64,000 nucleotides of DNA from Actinomycetota bacterium (lineage in GTDB: Bacteria > Actinomycetota > Thermoleophilia > Gaiellales > F1-60-MAGs149), in contig VFJZ01000030.1 in assembly GCA_009885805.1 (NCBI GenBank), positions 54,125 to 118,124 of the forward strand, written 5' to 3'. The notes under the pieces are model-generated. The model did not search any database, had not been told where the DNA came from, and saw nothing but the letters and a program-made list of their open reading frames with translations. Made by a program: the position numbers and the translations under genes. Shown piece by piece: positions 18,533-26,590 of the stretch (the stretch's first letter is position 1; each line of letters opens with the position of its first letter).

Positions 18533-18895
18533 ATGCAGATCGATGTCCACGGTCGCAACCTTGATGTCACGCCGCCGCTGCGCGAGTACGTGAACAAGCG
18601 GCTTCACCGGCTCGAACGGCTGTTCACGCGTGACTGCACCTGCGACGTCGAACTGGCCGTCGAGCGCAACCCGCGGATCGCCGAGGCGCAGGTCGCGGAG
18701 GCGACGCTCGTGACGCGTGGTCAGACGCTCCGCGCCCGCCACGCCGCCGTCGACATGTACGCCGCGATCGACGGCCTCGCCGACCGTCTCCGGCGCCAGG
18801 TCGCCGACCTGCTCGAGCGCAGCGCGCCCGGGCGGCCGCACCACGGGTTCGAGAAGCCGGCGGCGCCGGAGCCGGTCGACGACGTCGCCGTCTAG
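18533..18895 (+). CDS. hpf: Ribosome hibernation promoting factor, short form
   Basis: HPF binds the 30S decoding region and silences ribosomes in stationary phase. The 120-residue protein covers only the N-terminal HPF/YfiA domain (MQIDVHGRNLDVTPPLREYV), with a short Pro/Glu tail, and lacks the C-terminal dimerisation domain of the long form common in Actinobacteria. It has one of the best ribosome binding sites of the window, AAAGGAG at 18521-18527, 5 bases before the ATG. A TACTGT box at about 18496 is a possible -10 element. Confidence 0.88.
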   Translation: MQIDVHGRNLDVTPPLREYVNKRLHRLERLFTRDCTCDVELAVERNPRIAEAQVAEATLVTRGQTLRARHAAVDMYAAIDGLADRLRRQVADLLERSAPGRPHHGFEKPAAPEPVDDVAV

Positions 18896-18904
18896 GAGTC
18901 GTCC

Positions 18905-19436
18905 GTGCGGCTCGTGATCATCGAGTTCGTCAGCCTCGACGGCGTCGTGCAGGCGCCGGGCGGGCCCGACGAGGACACCGACGGCAGCTTTGCGCACGGC
19001 GGCTGGTCGCCGCACCTGGCAGACGATGGCCGCGGCGTGGCCCGGGCGAGCCGGCGACCCCTTCGCGGATCGGATCAACGCGATCCCGAAGTACGTCGTG
19101 TCGACGACGCTGGCAGAGGATGAGCTGACGTGGGAGAACACGACGTGCATTCGCGGCAGCGAGGCTGTCGCCAGCATCCGCGAGCTGCGCAAGACCGACG
19201 GCGGCGACCTGCTGGTGATGGGAAGTCCAACGCTCGTCCGCACCCTGCTTCGCGAGGCTCTGTTCGACGAGCTGCGGCTGATGATCGAGCCCGTGCTCCT
19301 CGGCGGCGGCAAGATGATCTTCCCCGGCGACGGCGGCATGCGTCCGCTGGCGCTGGTCGCCACTCTCACCAGCGGCACAGGTGTCCACGTCTCGACCCAT
19401 CGGCCCGTCGCCGGCCACCAGGACCAGGACGCGCGT
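18905..19436 (+). pseudogene. Broken RibD C-terminal/dihydrofolate-reductase-like gene
   Basis: The first part (from GTG 18905) reads VRLVIIEFVSLDGVVQAPGG and FAHGGW, the normal N-terminus of small RibD_C-type reductases. The continuation is in the +1 frame: GRRTWQTMAAAWPG, INAIPKYVVSTTL, GDLLVMGSPTLVRTLL, DELRLMIEPVLLGGGKMIF and GTGVHVSTHRP. About 30 residues that normally lie between HGGW and GRRT are absent, so a deletion near base 19000 changed the frame. The second part has no stop at its natural end and runs on antisense to the next gene. The gene is very likely inactive. Confidence 0.8.
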
Positions 19437-20672
19437 TCAGGCGTCCGCGCCGCCGACGACGCGGTCGACCGCGCGCCCGTACGCTTCGAGCGCCAGCGCG
19501 AGGTGCTCGCGCGGCGTGTCCTCCTCCTTGGCGTGCGAGATGCCGTTCGTCGAGGAGGAGAAGATCATCACCGTCGGGATACCGGCGCGGGCGACCTCCG
19601 CCGCGTCGTGCAGCGGCCCCGAGGGCAGCGCGCGATCGGTACCGGTGACGTCGCGGACGGCGGCGCGGGCGATCGCGATCAGGTCGTCGTCGAAGGGGAT
19701 CGGATCGATCCGCCAGATCGGCTCGAGGACGACACCGCACCCCTCCTCGGCCGCGATACGGGTCGCCGCCGCCGCCAGATCGGCCTTCATCACGGCGAGG
19801 ACGGAGGCGTCGAGGTGGCGCTGGTCGATCAGGATCTCCGTCACGCCCGGGACGGCGGTGACGATCCCTGGGGTGCAGGTCGCGCCGCCGACCGTGCAGA
19901 CGCCGCCGTGGCGGAGGGCGATCTCCCGGAGCTCGAGCGCGGTGCGCGCGGCGGCGAGGAAGGAGTCGCGGCGCTGCCGGATCGGCGTCGAGCCGGCGTG
20001 GGCGGCCTGGCCGGTGAAGCGCCCGCGGGCGCGCTCGACGCCGACCGTGCCGAGCACCGTGCCGACCGCGAGTCCTTCGGACTCCAGCACCGGCCCCTGC
20101 TCGATGTGGAGCTCGAGGTAGGCGCGGATCCCCTGCAGCCGACTGCCCGCCTCGAGCACCCGCGCGAGGTCGACGCCGCAGGCGGCGACGACGTCTTCGA
20201 GGCGGTTGCCGTCGCGGTCAAGCAGGTCGGCGAGCTCGGCCGGAACCATGTGGCCAGAGGCCGCGGACGACCCGAACAGGCTCCGGCTGAAGCGCGCACC
20301 CTCCTCATCGGCCCAGTCAACGAAGGCGATCGTGCACGGCGGTGTACCGCGATCGGCCGCGGCGCGCAGCACCTCGAGCGCGCCGGCGATGCCGAGCACG
20401 CCATCGAGCCAGCCGCCGTTCGGCACCGAGTCGACGTGCGACCCGACGGCGACGATGCCGTCGCCATCGCCGCGGAGATAGGCCCAGAGGTTCCCGGCCT
20501 CGTCGGTCGCGATCTCGACCGGCAGCTTCTCGAGTTCCGACCGCACGTAGGCGCGCGCCGCCAGCCACTCGTCGGACCAGCAGAGACGGCGGGCGCCCCC
20601 GTCGTCGAGCCCGCCGGTGCGAGCGGCGATGATGTCGAGGTCGGCGAGGGCGCGCTGCGGATCGAAGGCCAT
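19437..20672 (-). CDS. M20-family amidohydrolase: N-carbamoyl-amino-acid hydrolase, beta-ureidopropionase or allantoate amidohydrolase
   Basis: A 411-residue metal-dependent hydrolase that removes a carbamoyl group. Metal and substrate motifs are GSHVDSVPNGGWLDG (near residue 77), DWADEEGARF (near 124), ELHIEQGPVLE, GQAAHAGSTP, PSGPLHDAAEVAR and SHAKEEDT. The family includes beta-ureidopropionase, L-carbamoylase and allantoate amidohydrolase. The linked beta-alanine-type aminotransferase and CoA-acylating semialdehyde dehydrogenase favour beta-ureidopropionase in reductive pyrimidine breakdown. It is the last gene of a six-gene minus-strand run, with its own TAGCAT box 7 bases before the ATG. 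Confidence 0.85.
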   Translation of the reverse strand: MAFDPQRALADLDIIAARTGGLDDGGARRLCWSDEWLAARAYVRSELEKLPVEIATDEAGNLWAYLRGDGDGIVAVGSHVDSVPNGGWLDGVLGIAGALEVLRAAADRGTPPCTIAFVDWADEEGARFSRSLFGSSAASGHMVPAELADLLDRDGNRLEDVVAACGVDLARVLEAGSRLQGIRAYLELHIEQGPVLESEGLAVGTVLGTVGVERARGRFTGQAAHAGSTPIRQRRDSFLAAARTALELREIALRHGGVCTVGGATCTPGIVTAVPGVTEILIDQRHLDASVLAVMKADLAAAATRIAAEEGCGVVLEPIWRIDPIPFDDDLIAIARAAVRDVTGTDRALPSGPLHDAAEVARAGIPTVMIFSSSTNGISHAKEEDTPREHLALALEAYGRAVDRVVGGADA

Positions 20673-20679
20673 GGACGAG

Positions 20680-20685
20680 ATGCTA
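20680..20685 (-). promoter_or_regulatory. -10 element TAGCAT before the M20 amidohydrolase gene
   Basis: On the minus strand TAGCAT is followed by 7 bases and then the ATG at 20672, with no ribosome binding site between. This suggests a secondary leaderless promoter inside the operon. Confidence 0.4.
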
Positions 20686-21972
20686 CAACCGGTCGAGGGC
20701 GTGGCGGGCCGCCGTCAGACCCGACTCGATGGCACCGTCGATGAAGCCGGCCCAGCCGTTGGCGAGGTCCGATCCGGCGAGGATCACGCGGCCCTCCGGT
20801 CGGCGCATCTCGGCGTGGAAGTGCGTGTACCAGCCGGGCCGGTGGATCGCCCACGTGCCGCGCGCGTACGGGTCAGCCAGCCAGTCGTGCGCGATCGCGT
20901 CGACGGCGGTGTAGCCGGGGAGGATGCGGTCGAGCGCCGCCTGGACGGCGCCGAGGTCGGTCGCGTCGATGGCCGCCGCGTCAGGTCCGAAGCCGATCAG
21001 CGTCTGCGTGCCGTCGTCGTACGTCCACTCCGTGGCCAGGTAGCCGAACGGATGGCCGGCGCGAATCGCGTTCTGGGTCTCGCCACGGCCGCGCACGCGG
21101 ATGAAGATCTTGACCCCTCTCGACGCCTGCCCCCGGCCGATCGCGTCGCGCTTCACGGGGGAGAGCGCCGGTGTGAAGGCGATGGCGCCGAGCGTGTTCA
21201 GCGGCACCGCCACGATCGCCGCGCGCGCCGTGATCACCTCGCCGCTCGCGGTCGTCACGGCGACGCCGCCGACTTCGGCGGCGACGGCCGCGACGGGCGT
21301 CGCGAGCCGCGTTTCGACCGTCGCGGCGGCCGCGATCGCGCCGAGCAGCGGCCCTGTGCCGTCGCGCAGCGTCACGCGGCCGCCGGCGTACTGGGTGAGG
21401 GCGAGGCTCGAGCCGCTGAGGACGTGCCAGCGGATGATCGCCATCGCGCCGGCCTCCTCGAGCGGACCGTGCGCGACCGACTCGCACTCCGCCATGAGGA
21501 CGGCGCGCTCGGTGTCGTCGAGATCCAGGGTGGCGATCCGCTCCGCGACCGTCATCGCATCGAGGCGGCGCATCGCGGCCCCACCCGCGAGCGGGTCGTA
21601 CGGGTTCGGCAGGACGGCGTCGGCGTCCGCGACGAAGGCATTCCAGCCTCGTTCCGCGATCGCGTCGCGTCCCGCGGCGGTGCCGGTGGCGCGCCGGTCG
21701 CCGACCCACCAACTCGCTTCCCGCTCGACGTCCGAGAGCTCCACCGCGAGGCCAGCGCGCGTGATCTCCGACCAGGTGTGCGGCTGGTGCCAGTGCACCC
21801 AGCCGCCGCCGTACTCGATCTGCTGGCCGTTCCAGTCGGCCGTCCACGTGCGACCGCCGAGGCGGTCACGCGCCTCGACGAGCAGCGGCCGGCGGCCGGC
21901 GAGTGCGATCTCGCGGGCGGCGGTGACGCCCGCGAAGCCGCCGCCGATGACGACGACGTCCGCGTCCGGCAC
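20683..21972 (-). CDS. Flavin monoamine oxidase
   Basis: A 429-residue FAD-dependent amine oxidase. It has the N-terminal dinucleotide-binding motif VVVIGGGFAGVTAAREIA, the arginine motif VEARDRLGGRTWT, YGGGWVHWHQPHTW, and the C-terminal flavin motif NGWAGFIDGAIESGLTAA. The substrate may be putrescine, another diamine or an aromatic amine; the protein resembles bacterial putrescine/monoamine oxidases. It sits 1 base after the luciferase-like oxidoreductase gene and 10 bases before the carbamoylase gene in the same operon, so an amine- or beta-alanine-related catabolic role is inferred. Confidence 0.85.
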   Translation of the reverse strand: MPDADVVVIGGGFAGVTAAREIALAGRRPLLVEARDRLGGRTWTADWNGQQIEYGGGWVHWHQPHTWSEITRAGLAVELSDVEREASWWVGDRRATGTAAGRDAIAERGWNAFVADADAVLPNPYDPLAGGAAMRRLDAMTVAERIATLDLDDTERAVLMAECESVAHGPLEEAGAMAIIRWHVLSGSSLALTQYAGGRVTLRDGTGPLLGAIAAAATVETRLATPVAAVAAEVGGVAVTTASGEVITARAAIVAVPLNTLGAIAFTPALSPVKRDAIGRGQASRGVKIFIRVRGRGETQNAIRAGHPFGYLATEWTYDDGTQTLIGFGPDAAAIDATDLGAVQAALDRILPGYTAVDAIAHDWLADPYARGTWAIHRPGWYTHFHAEMRRPEGRVILAGSDLANGWAGFIDGAIESGLTAARHALDRL

Positions 21973-21973
21973 G

Positions 21974-22972
21974 TCAGCGGAACCGCGGGATGATGTGCTC
22001 GCCGTACGCCTTCAGCGTCGTTTCCTGCGACCCGGTCATCAGATAGATGTTGAACTCCCGTACGCCGAGCTGTTCCATCTGCCGCAGCTTCGCGATGTGA
22101 TCGTCGATCCCGCCGAGGATGCAGAAGCGGTCGCACGTCTCGTCGTCGACGAAGGCGCCGTGCTTGGCGCCGACGCGGGAGTGCTCCGAGTAGTCGTAGA
22201 ACTCGCGCGCCTTCAGATACGCCGTCAGGGAGGGCGGCAGCAGCGCCTGGTCGTAGCGCTTGAGGAGGTCGACGACGTGGTTCGAGACCATCGCGGGGAA
22301 CCAGCGCACCAGCTCGCGCGCAGCGGCGCGGTCCTCGTCCAGCACGACGGGCGCGCAGACGATCGGTTCGAGGCGCGACGCGTCGCGGCCCGCGGCGGTC
22401 GCCGCCGCCCGCGCCTGAGCCATGATCCACTCGATGATGTCGAGGTCGGCGAGCTGGATGATGACGCCGTCGGCCTCCTCGCCGGCGACCGCGAGCACCT
22501 TCGGGCCGTAGCCGGCGACGTAGATCGGGATCTCCGGCTGACCGGCCGCCCACTCGAGCCGAATCTCCTTGTCGTTCAGCGTGACGGTGCGGCCATTCAT
22601 GAGGTCGCGGATGAGGGCCGTCGAGCGCCGGAACTCGCCGACCGGGACCGGGTCGTAGCCGATCGTCCGCCGCGCCGAGTCGCCGCGGCCGATGCCGTGC
22701 ACGATGCGACCGGGGAACGTGCTGTTCAGCGTCGCGTGGTAGCTCGCGGACGTCGTCGGCTCGCGCGTGCCGGGATTCGTCACGCAGAAGCCGAGTCGAA
22801 TGCGCTCGGTCGCGGCGAGGGCCAGCGGCAGGAAGACCGAGCCGTCCTGCCAGAGGACGTGCGAGTCGTAGGTCCAGGCCGAGTCGAAGCCGCACTCCTC
22901 CGCCAGTTGGACGAGCTCGACGAATCGCGACGCCGGCGGGTCGGGCAGGATGGTCGCACCGATTCTCAGCAT
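21974..22972 (-). CDS. Luciferase-like (LLM class) F420-dependent oxidoreductase
   Basis: A 332-residue TIM-barrel oxidoreductase starting MLRIGATILPDPPASRF. It shows TYDSHVLWQDGSVFLPLAL, RIRLGFCVTNPGTREP, GIGRGDSARRTIGYDPV and IYVAGYGPKVLAVAGEEADG, typical of F420-binding LLM enzymes. It resembles the group named after Colwellia CPS_4043, which as I recall is often found beside pyrimidine/hydantoin catabolic genes; that recollection is not checked here. ATG 22972 is preceded by GGAGGG about 7 bases upstream on the minus strand. It overlaps the end of cofC by 7 bases. Confidence 0.85.
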   Translation of the reverse strand: MLRIGATILPDPPASRFVELVQLAEECGFDSAWTYDSHVLWQDGSVFLPLALAATERIRLGFCVTNPGTREPTTSASYHATLNSTFPGRIVHGIGRGDSARRTIGYDPVPVGEFRRSTALIRDLMNGRTVTLNDKEIRLEWAAGQPEIPIYVAGYGPKVLAVAGEEADGVIIQLADLDIIEWIMAQARAAATAAGRDASRLEPIVCAPVVLDEDRAAARELVRWFPAMVSNHVVDLLKRYDQALLPPSLTAYLKAREFYDYSEHSRVGAKHGAFVDDETCDRFCILGGIDDHIAKLRQMEQLGVREFNIYLMTGSQETTLKAYGEHIIPRFR

Positions 22973-23613
22973 GGGAAGCCCTCCAGGGTCAGATCTCCGA
23001 TGTAGGAGCGCCACGCGCGCTCGGCCCCTGCCGCATCGTTCGCCAGCGCGGCGGTCAGGTCCTCCGGCGTGTCGAGGTCGTTCGCGAGGCCCGGCCGGTC
23101 GACGACAACGGCAGCGAAGCCGGCGGCACTGGCACGGGCGGTGTGGACGGCGGCGCTGCGCGCGGCGCCGAAGGCCGGGACGATCGCCGCCGCCGGGCGG
23201 AGGGCGAGAGCGTTCGTGCCGCCGTCGTGGGCGCGACCGATCGCGATGCCGGGCGACGGGCAGGCGGCGATCATCGCGGTCACGTCCGCTGCGGTCAGCG
23301 CCGGCAGGTCGGCCGACAGGAAGAGCACGCCCGCGGGTGCCGACGGCACCCGTGCGAGAGCGGTCAGGAGTCCCTCGTTCCAGGGGAGACCGGCGTCGTC
23401 GATCACCGCGACGCCCTGTCCCTTGGCGACCTCGGCAGCGGTGCCGTCACTGGTCACGACCGCCAGGGCCGTCACGCCCTCGGCGCCGCTCGCCGCCCGC
23501 AGGACGTCGGCGAGCAGGCCGAGCATCAACAGGCGCCGCTCGCCGGCATCGAGGATGCCTGCGAGCCGCTGCTTGCACCTGTCGAGCTGTTTGACCGGGA
23601 CGAGGACGTGCAC
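22966..23613 (-). CDS. cofC: 2-phospho-L-lactate (or phosphoenolpyruvate) guanylyltransferase
   Basis: It makes the GDP- (or GTP-derived) activated three-carbon unit that CofD/FbiA adds to the deazaflavin Fo. The 215-residue protein has the family N-terminus VLVPVKQLDRCKQRLAG, LFLSADLPAL, the signature DGGTNALALRP and NDLDTPEDL at the C-terminus. In actinobacteria the homologue FbiD uses phosphoenolpyruvate. It lies inside a catabolic operon, between the aminotransferase gene (12 bases) and the LLM oxidoreductase gene (overlap), 4.4 kb from cofD. Confidence 0.92.
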   Translation of the reverse strand: MHVLVPVKQLDRCKQRLAGILDAGERRLLMLGLLADVLRAASGAEGVTALAVVTSDGTAAEVAKGQGVAVIDDAGLPWNEGLLTALARVPSAPAGVLFLSADLPALTAADVTAMIAACPSPGIAIGRAHDGGTNALALRPAAAIVPAFGAARSAAVHTARASAAGFAAVVVDRPGLANDLDTPEDLTAALANDAAGAERAWRSYIGDLTLEGFPC

Positions 23614-23625
23614 CGACCGGCTCGG

Positions 23626-24981
23626 TCAGCCCCGGTAGGCGGCGTCGGCCACGCCGAGGGCGTCGTCGAGCATCTCGAGGCCGAGACGGGCCTCCTCGGG
23701 CGTGATCACGAGCGGCGGCACGACCATGATCACGTTCCAGTGGATCATGGTGGCGAGCCCCAGTTCCCAGCACCGCTTCTGCAGCGCGCCGACGGCCCCC
23801 ATCTGCGCGCCGGAGGCGTTGAATGGCGCCAGCATCTCGCGCGTTGCGCGATCCGCGACCAGCTCGACGCCCCAGAAACAGCCCTTGCCGCGCACCTCGC
23901 CGATCGACGGGTGACGATCCTGCAGCTCTCGCAGGCCCGGCCCGAGGACGTCGGCGCCGATCATCCGGGCGTTACCGAGGATGTCCTCCTCCTTGTACGC
24001 CTCGATCGAGGCGACGGCGGCGGCGCAGGCGAGCGGGTGGCCCGAGTAGGTCAGACCACCCATCCAGGCGCGCTCGCGGAACGTGTCGGCGATGCGGCGG
24101 GAGATGAGCAGGGCGCCGAGCGGGACGTAGCCGGAGTTGATGCCCTTGGCGCACGTGATCAGGTCGGGCTCGACGCCCCAGTGATCGCAGGCGAACCACT
24201 CGCCGGTGCGGCCGAACCCCGCCATCACCTCGTCGCAGATCATCACGATGCCGTGGCGGGTGCAGATCTCGCGCACGCCTTCGAGGTAGCCGTCCGGCGG
24301 CACGAGGATGCCGTTCGTGCCGACGACCGACTCGATGATGATGCCGGCAACGGTCTGCGGGCCCTCGTAGAGGAGGATCTCCTCGAGGTGGGCGAGCGCG
24401 CGCGAGCACTCCTCCTCGGGCGTCGTCGCGTTGAACGACGAGCGGTACAGGTACGGGCCGCAGAAGTGCACGACGCCGGCCATGCCGGGCTCGGCGGCCC
24501 AGCGGCGCGGGTCGCCGGTGAGGACGATCGAGCCGCCCGTCGCCCCGTGGTAGGAGCGGTACGTCGCGAGCATCTTGTGACGTCCGGTGTAGATGCGCGC
24601 CATCCGCATCGCGTTCTCCGTCGCCTCGGCGCCGCCGTTGGTGAAGAACGCCATGTCGATGTCGCCCGGAGCGATCTCGGCGACCATCGCCGCGAGCTCG
24701 GCGCGCTTCGCGTTGGCGTGCTGCGGTGCGACGGTGCACAGCAGATCGGCTTGCTCCTTGATCGCCGCCACCACCTTCGGGTGCTGGTGGCCGATGTTCG
24801 TGTTGACGAGCTGGGAGGAGAAGTCGAGGTAGCGCTTGCCGTCGTGGTCCCACATGTACACGCCCTCGGCGCGCTCGACCGGCAGCGGGCTGATCAGCCC
24901 CTGGGCGCTCCACGAGTGGAAGACGTGGGCCTTCTCGAGCTCACGCAGCTCCTCGTTCGACATCCGCGCGGTGGTCGCCAT
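23626..24981 (-). CDS. Class III omega-aminotransferase, probably beta-alanine:pyruvate type
   Basis: A 451-residue PLP enzyme with HVFHSWSAQGLISPLPV, FFTNGGAEATENAMRMAR, SYHGATGGS, MICDEVMAGFGRTGEWFA and the Schiff-base lysine in ITCAKGINSGYVPLGA (near residue 278). It belongs to the aspartate-aminotransferase-superfamily group that includes beta-alanine/pyruvate, taurine/pyruvate and polyamine transaminases. Because its start overlaps by one base the stop of a CoA-acylating malonate/methylmalonate-semialdehyde dehydrogenase gene, beta-alanine as amino donor and malonate semialdehyde as product are the best guess. Confidence 0.85.
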   Translation of the reverse strand: MATTARMSNEELRELEKAHVFHSWSAQGLISPLPVERAEGVYMWDHDGKRYLDFSSQLVNTNIGHQHPKVVAAIKEQADLLCTVAPQHANAKRAELAAMVAEIAPGDIDMAFFTNGGAEATENAMRMARIYTGRHKMLATYRSYHGATGGSIVLTGDPRRWAAEPGMAGVVHFCGPYLYRSSFNATTPEEECSRALAHLEEILLYEGPQTVAGIIIESVVGTNGILVPPDGYLEGVREICTRHGIVMICDEVMAGFGRTGEWFACDHWGVEPDLITCAKGINSGYVPLGALLISRRIADTFRERAWMGGLTYSGHPLACAAAVASIEAYKEEDILGNARMIGADVLGPGLRELQDRHPSIGEVRGKGCFWGVELVADRATREMLAPFNASGAQMGAVGALQKRCWELGLATMIHWNVIMVVPPLVITPEEARLGLEMLDDALGVADAAYRG

Positions 24982-26519
24982 CAGTGCGTGTCTCCCTGCT
25001 CGACGAAGAACTTGCCGGTCGGGCCGCCCGAGAACCAGCGGCTGGTGGTCGTCTTCTTGCGGGTGTAGAAGTCCACGGCATCGCCCGCCTGTGCATGCAT
25101 GTCACCGAAGAACGAGTTCTTCCAACCCGTGAAGGGGAAGTAGCCGACCGGCGCGGCGACGCCGATGTTGACGCCGATCATGCCGACCTGGACGTCTTCG
25201 CGGTAGCGACGGACGGCGGCGCCGGACTCCGTGAAGATCGACGTGCCGTTGCCGTAGCGCGTGTTGTTGACGATCTCGATCGCCTGCTCCAGCGAGTCGG
25301 CGTGGATCACGGACAGCACGGGCCCGAAGATCTCCTCCTGCGCCGCGTCCATCTCCGGCGCGACGTCGTCGATGATCGTCGGGCCGACGAAGGCGCCGGC
25401 GGCGGCGGCGTCGGGCGAGCGGCCGTCGACGGCGAGCTTCGCGCCCTGCTCGAGGGCGCGGTCGATCATGCCCCGGATGCGGTCGCGGGCGGCGGTCGAC
25501 ACGACCGGGCCGACGTGGACGCCCTTCTCCATGCCGTCGCCGACCCTGAGCGCCTCGACCTTCGGGACGAGCTCGTCGAACAGGGCCCGCTTGGCGTCGC
25601 CGACGGCGACGACGACGGAGCCGGCCATGCAGCGCTGGCCGGCGGCGCCGAACGCGGAGCCGATGATGTTGTCGGCGGTCTTGTCCATCAGCGCATCGGG
25701 CATCACGACCATGTGGTTCTTCGCCCCGCCGAGCGCCTGCACGCGCTTACCGGTCTCGGCCGCGCGCCGGTAGATGTAGTGCGCCGTCGTCGCCGAGCCG
25801 ACGAACGAGATGGCGTCGATCTGCGGCGAGTCGAGCATCGCGTTGACGACGTCGACGGAGCCGTTGACGAGGTTGATGACGCCCGCCGGCAGGCCGCCGA
25901 GGTCGTGCATGATCTCCCACATCAGCGCCTGCGTCATCGGCACCTGCTCCGACGGCTTCAGGATGTAGGTGTTGCCGCACGCGATCGCGTATGGCATGAA
26001 CCAGAACGGCACCATCGCCGGGAAGTTGAACGGCACGATGTTGCCGACCACGCCGACCGGCTGGCGGATCGTCTCGCAGTCGATCGCGGTGGCGACGCCC
26101 TCGAGGTTCTTCCCCTGCATCATCGTCGGCACGCCGCACGCCGCCTCGATGTTCTCGATCGTCCGGGACACCTCGGCCTGCGCGTCCGGGAACGTCTTGC
26201 CCATCTCGCGGGTGATCGTGGCGGCGATGTCGTCGATGCGCTCGCTGAAGGCCTGGCGGAGGTCGAACAGCCAGCGGGTGCGTTCGATCACCGGCACCTT
26301 GCGCCAGCGCGTGAAGGCATCGCGGGCGACCGCGGCAGCCTCGTCCAGTTCCTCCTTCGAGGACAGCGGTACGCGGGCCAGCACGTCGCCGGTCGCCGGG
26401 TTGGTGACGTCGAGCAGGTCGCCCGACGTCGACGCGACCCAGCGGCCGCCGATGTAGTTGCTCAGGACACGGACCCCGGTCTTGCCGGGGGCGGGGACGG
26501 TGGCGCTCATGCCCTGCAT
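24981..26519 (-). CDS. mmsA: CoA-acylating methylmalonate/malonate-semialdehyde dehydrogenase
   Basis: It oxidises malonate or methylmalonate semialdehyde with decarboxylation to acetyl- or propionyl-CoA. The 512-residue protein has YIGGRWVASTSGDLLDVTNP, PVGVVGNIVPFNFPAMVP, the cofactor loop SFVGSATTAHYIYRRAA, LGGAKNHMVVMPDA and the catalytic cysteine in FGAAGQRCMAG (near residue 297). ATG 26519 and ATG 26510 (MSATVPAPG) are both possible; AGGG stands just before the second. It heads the minus-strand operon and is divergent from the pucR gene across a palindrome at 26547-26563. Confidence 0.92.
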   Translation of the reverse strand: MQGMSATVPAPGKTGVRVLSNYIGGRWVASTSGDLLDVTNPATGDVLARVPLSSKEELDEAAAVARDAFTRWRKVPVIERTRWLFDLRQAFSERIDDIAATITREMGKTFPDAQAEVSRTIENIEAACGVPTMMQGKNLEGVATAIDCETIRQPVGVVGNIVPFNFPAMVPFWFMPYAIACGNTYILKPSEQVPMTQALMWEIMHDLGGLPAGVINLVNGSVDVVNAMLDSPQIDAISFVGSATTAHYIYRRAAETGKRVQALGGAKNHMVVMPDALMDKTADNIIGSAFGAAGQRCMAGSVVVAVGDAKRALFDELVPKVEALRVGDGMEKGVHVGPVVSTAARDRIRGMIDRALEQGAKLAVDGRSPDAAAAGAFVGPTIIDDVAPEMDAAQEEIFGPVLSVIHADSLEQAIEIVNNTRYGNGTSIFTESGAAVRRYREDVQVGMIGVNIGVAAPVGYFPFTGWKNSFFGDMHAQAGDAVDFYTRKKTTTSRWFSGGPTGKFFVEQGDTH

Positions 26520-26546
26520 GGTGGCGCGGAACGCCCTCGAGGAAAA

Positions 26547-26563
26547 GGTGACACTGTGTCGCC
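26547..26563. promoter_or_regulatory. Palindromic operator candidate GGTGACACTGTGTCGCC
   Basis: Seven of eight base pairs of this 17-base inverted repeat match around a central T; the core GACAC-T-GTGTC is perfect. It lies in the 71-base gap between the divergent mmsA and pucR-type genes. A PucR-family dimer is the obvious candidate ligand. Confidence 0.6.
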
Positions 26564-26590
26564 TCAGGCTCGATAGAGTTGTCGCAACGG

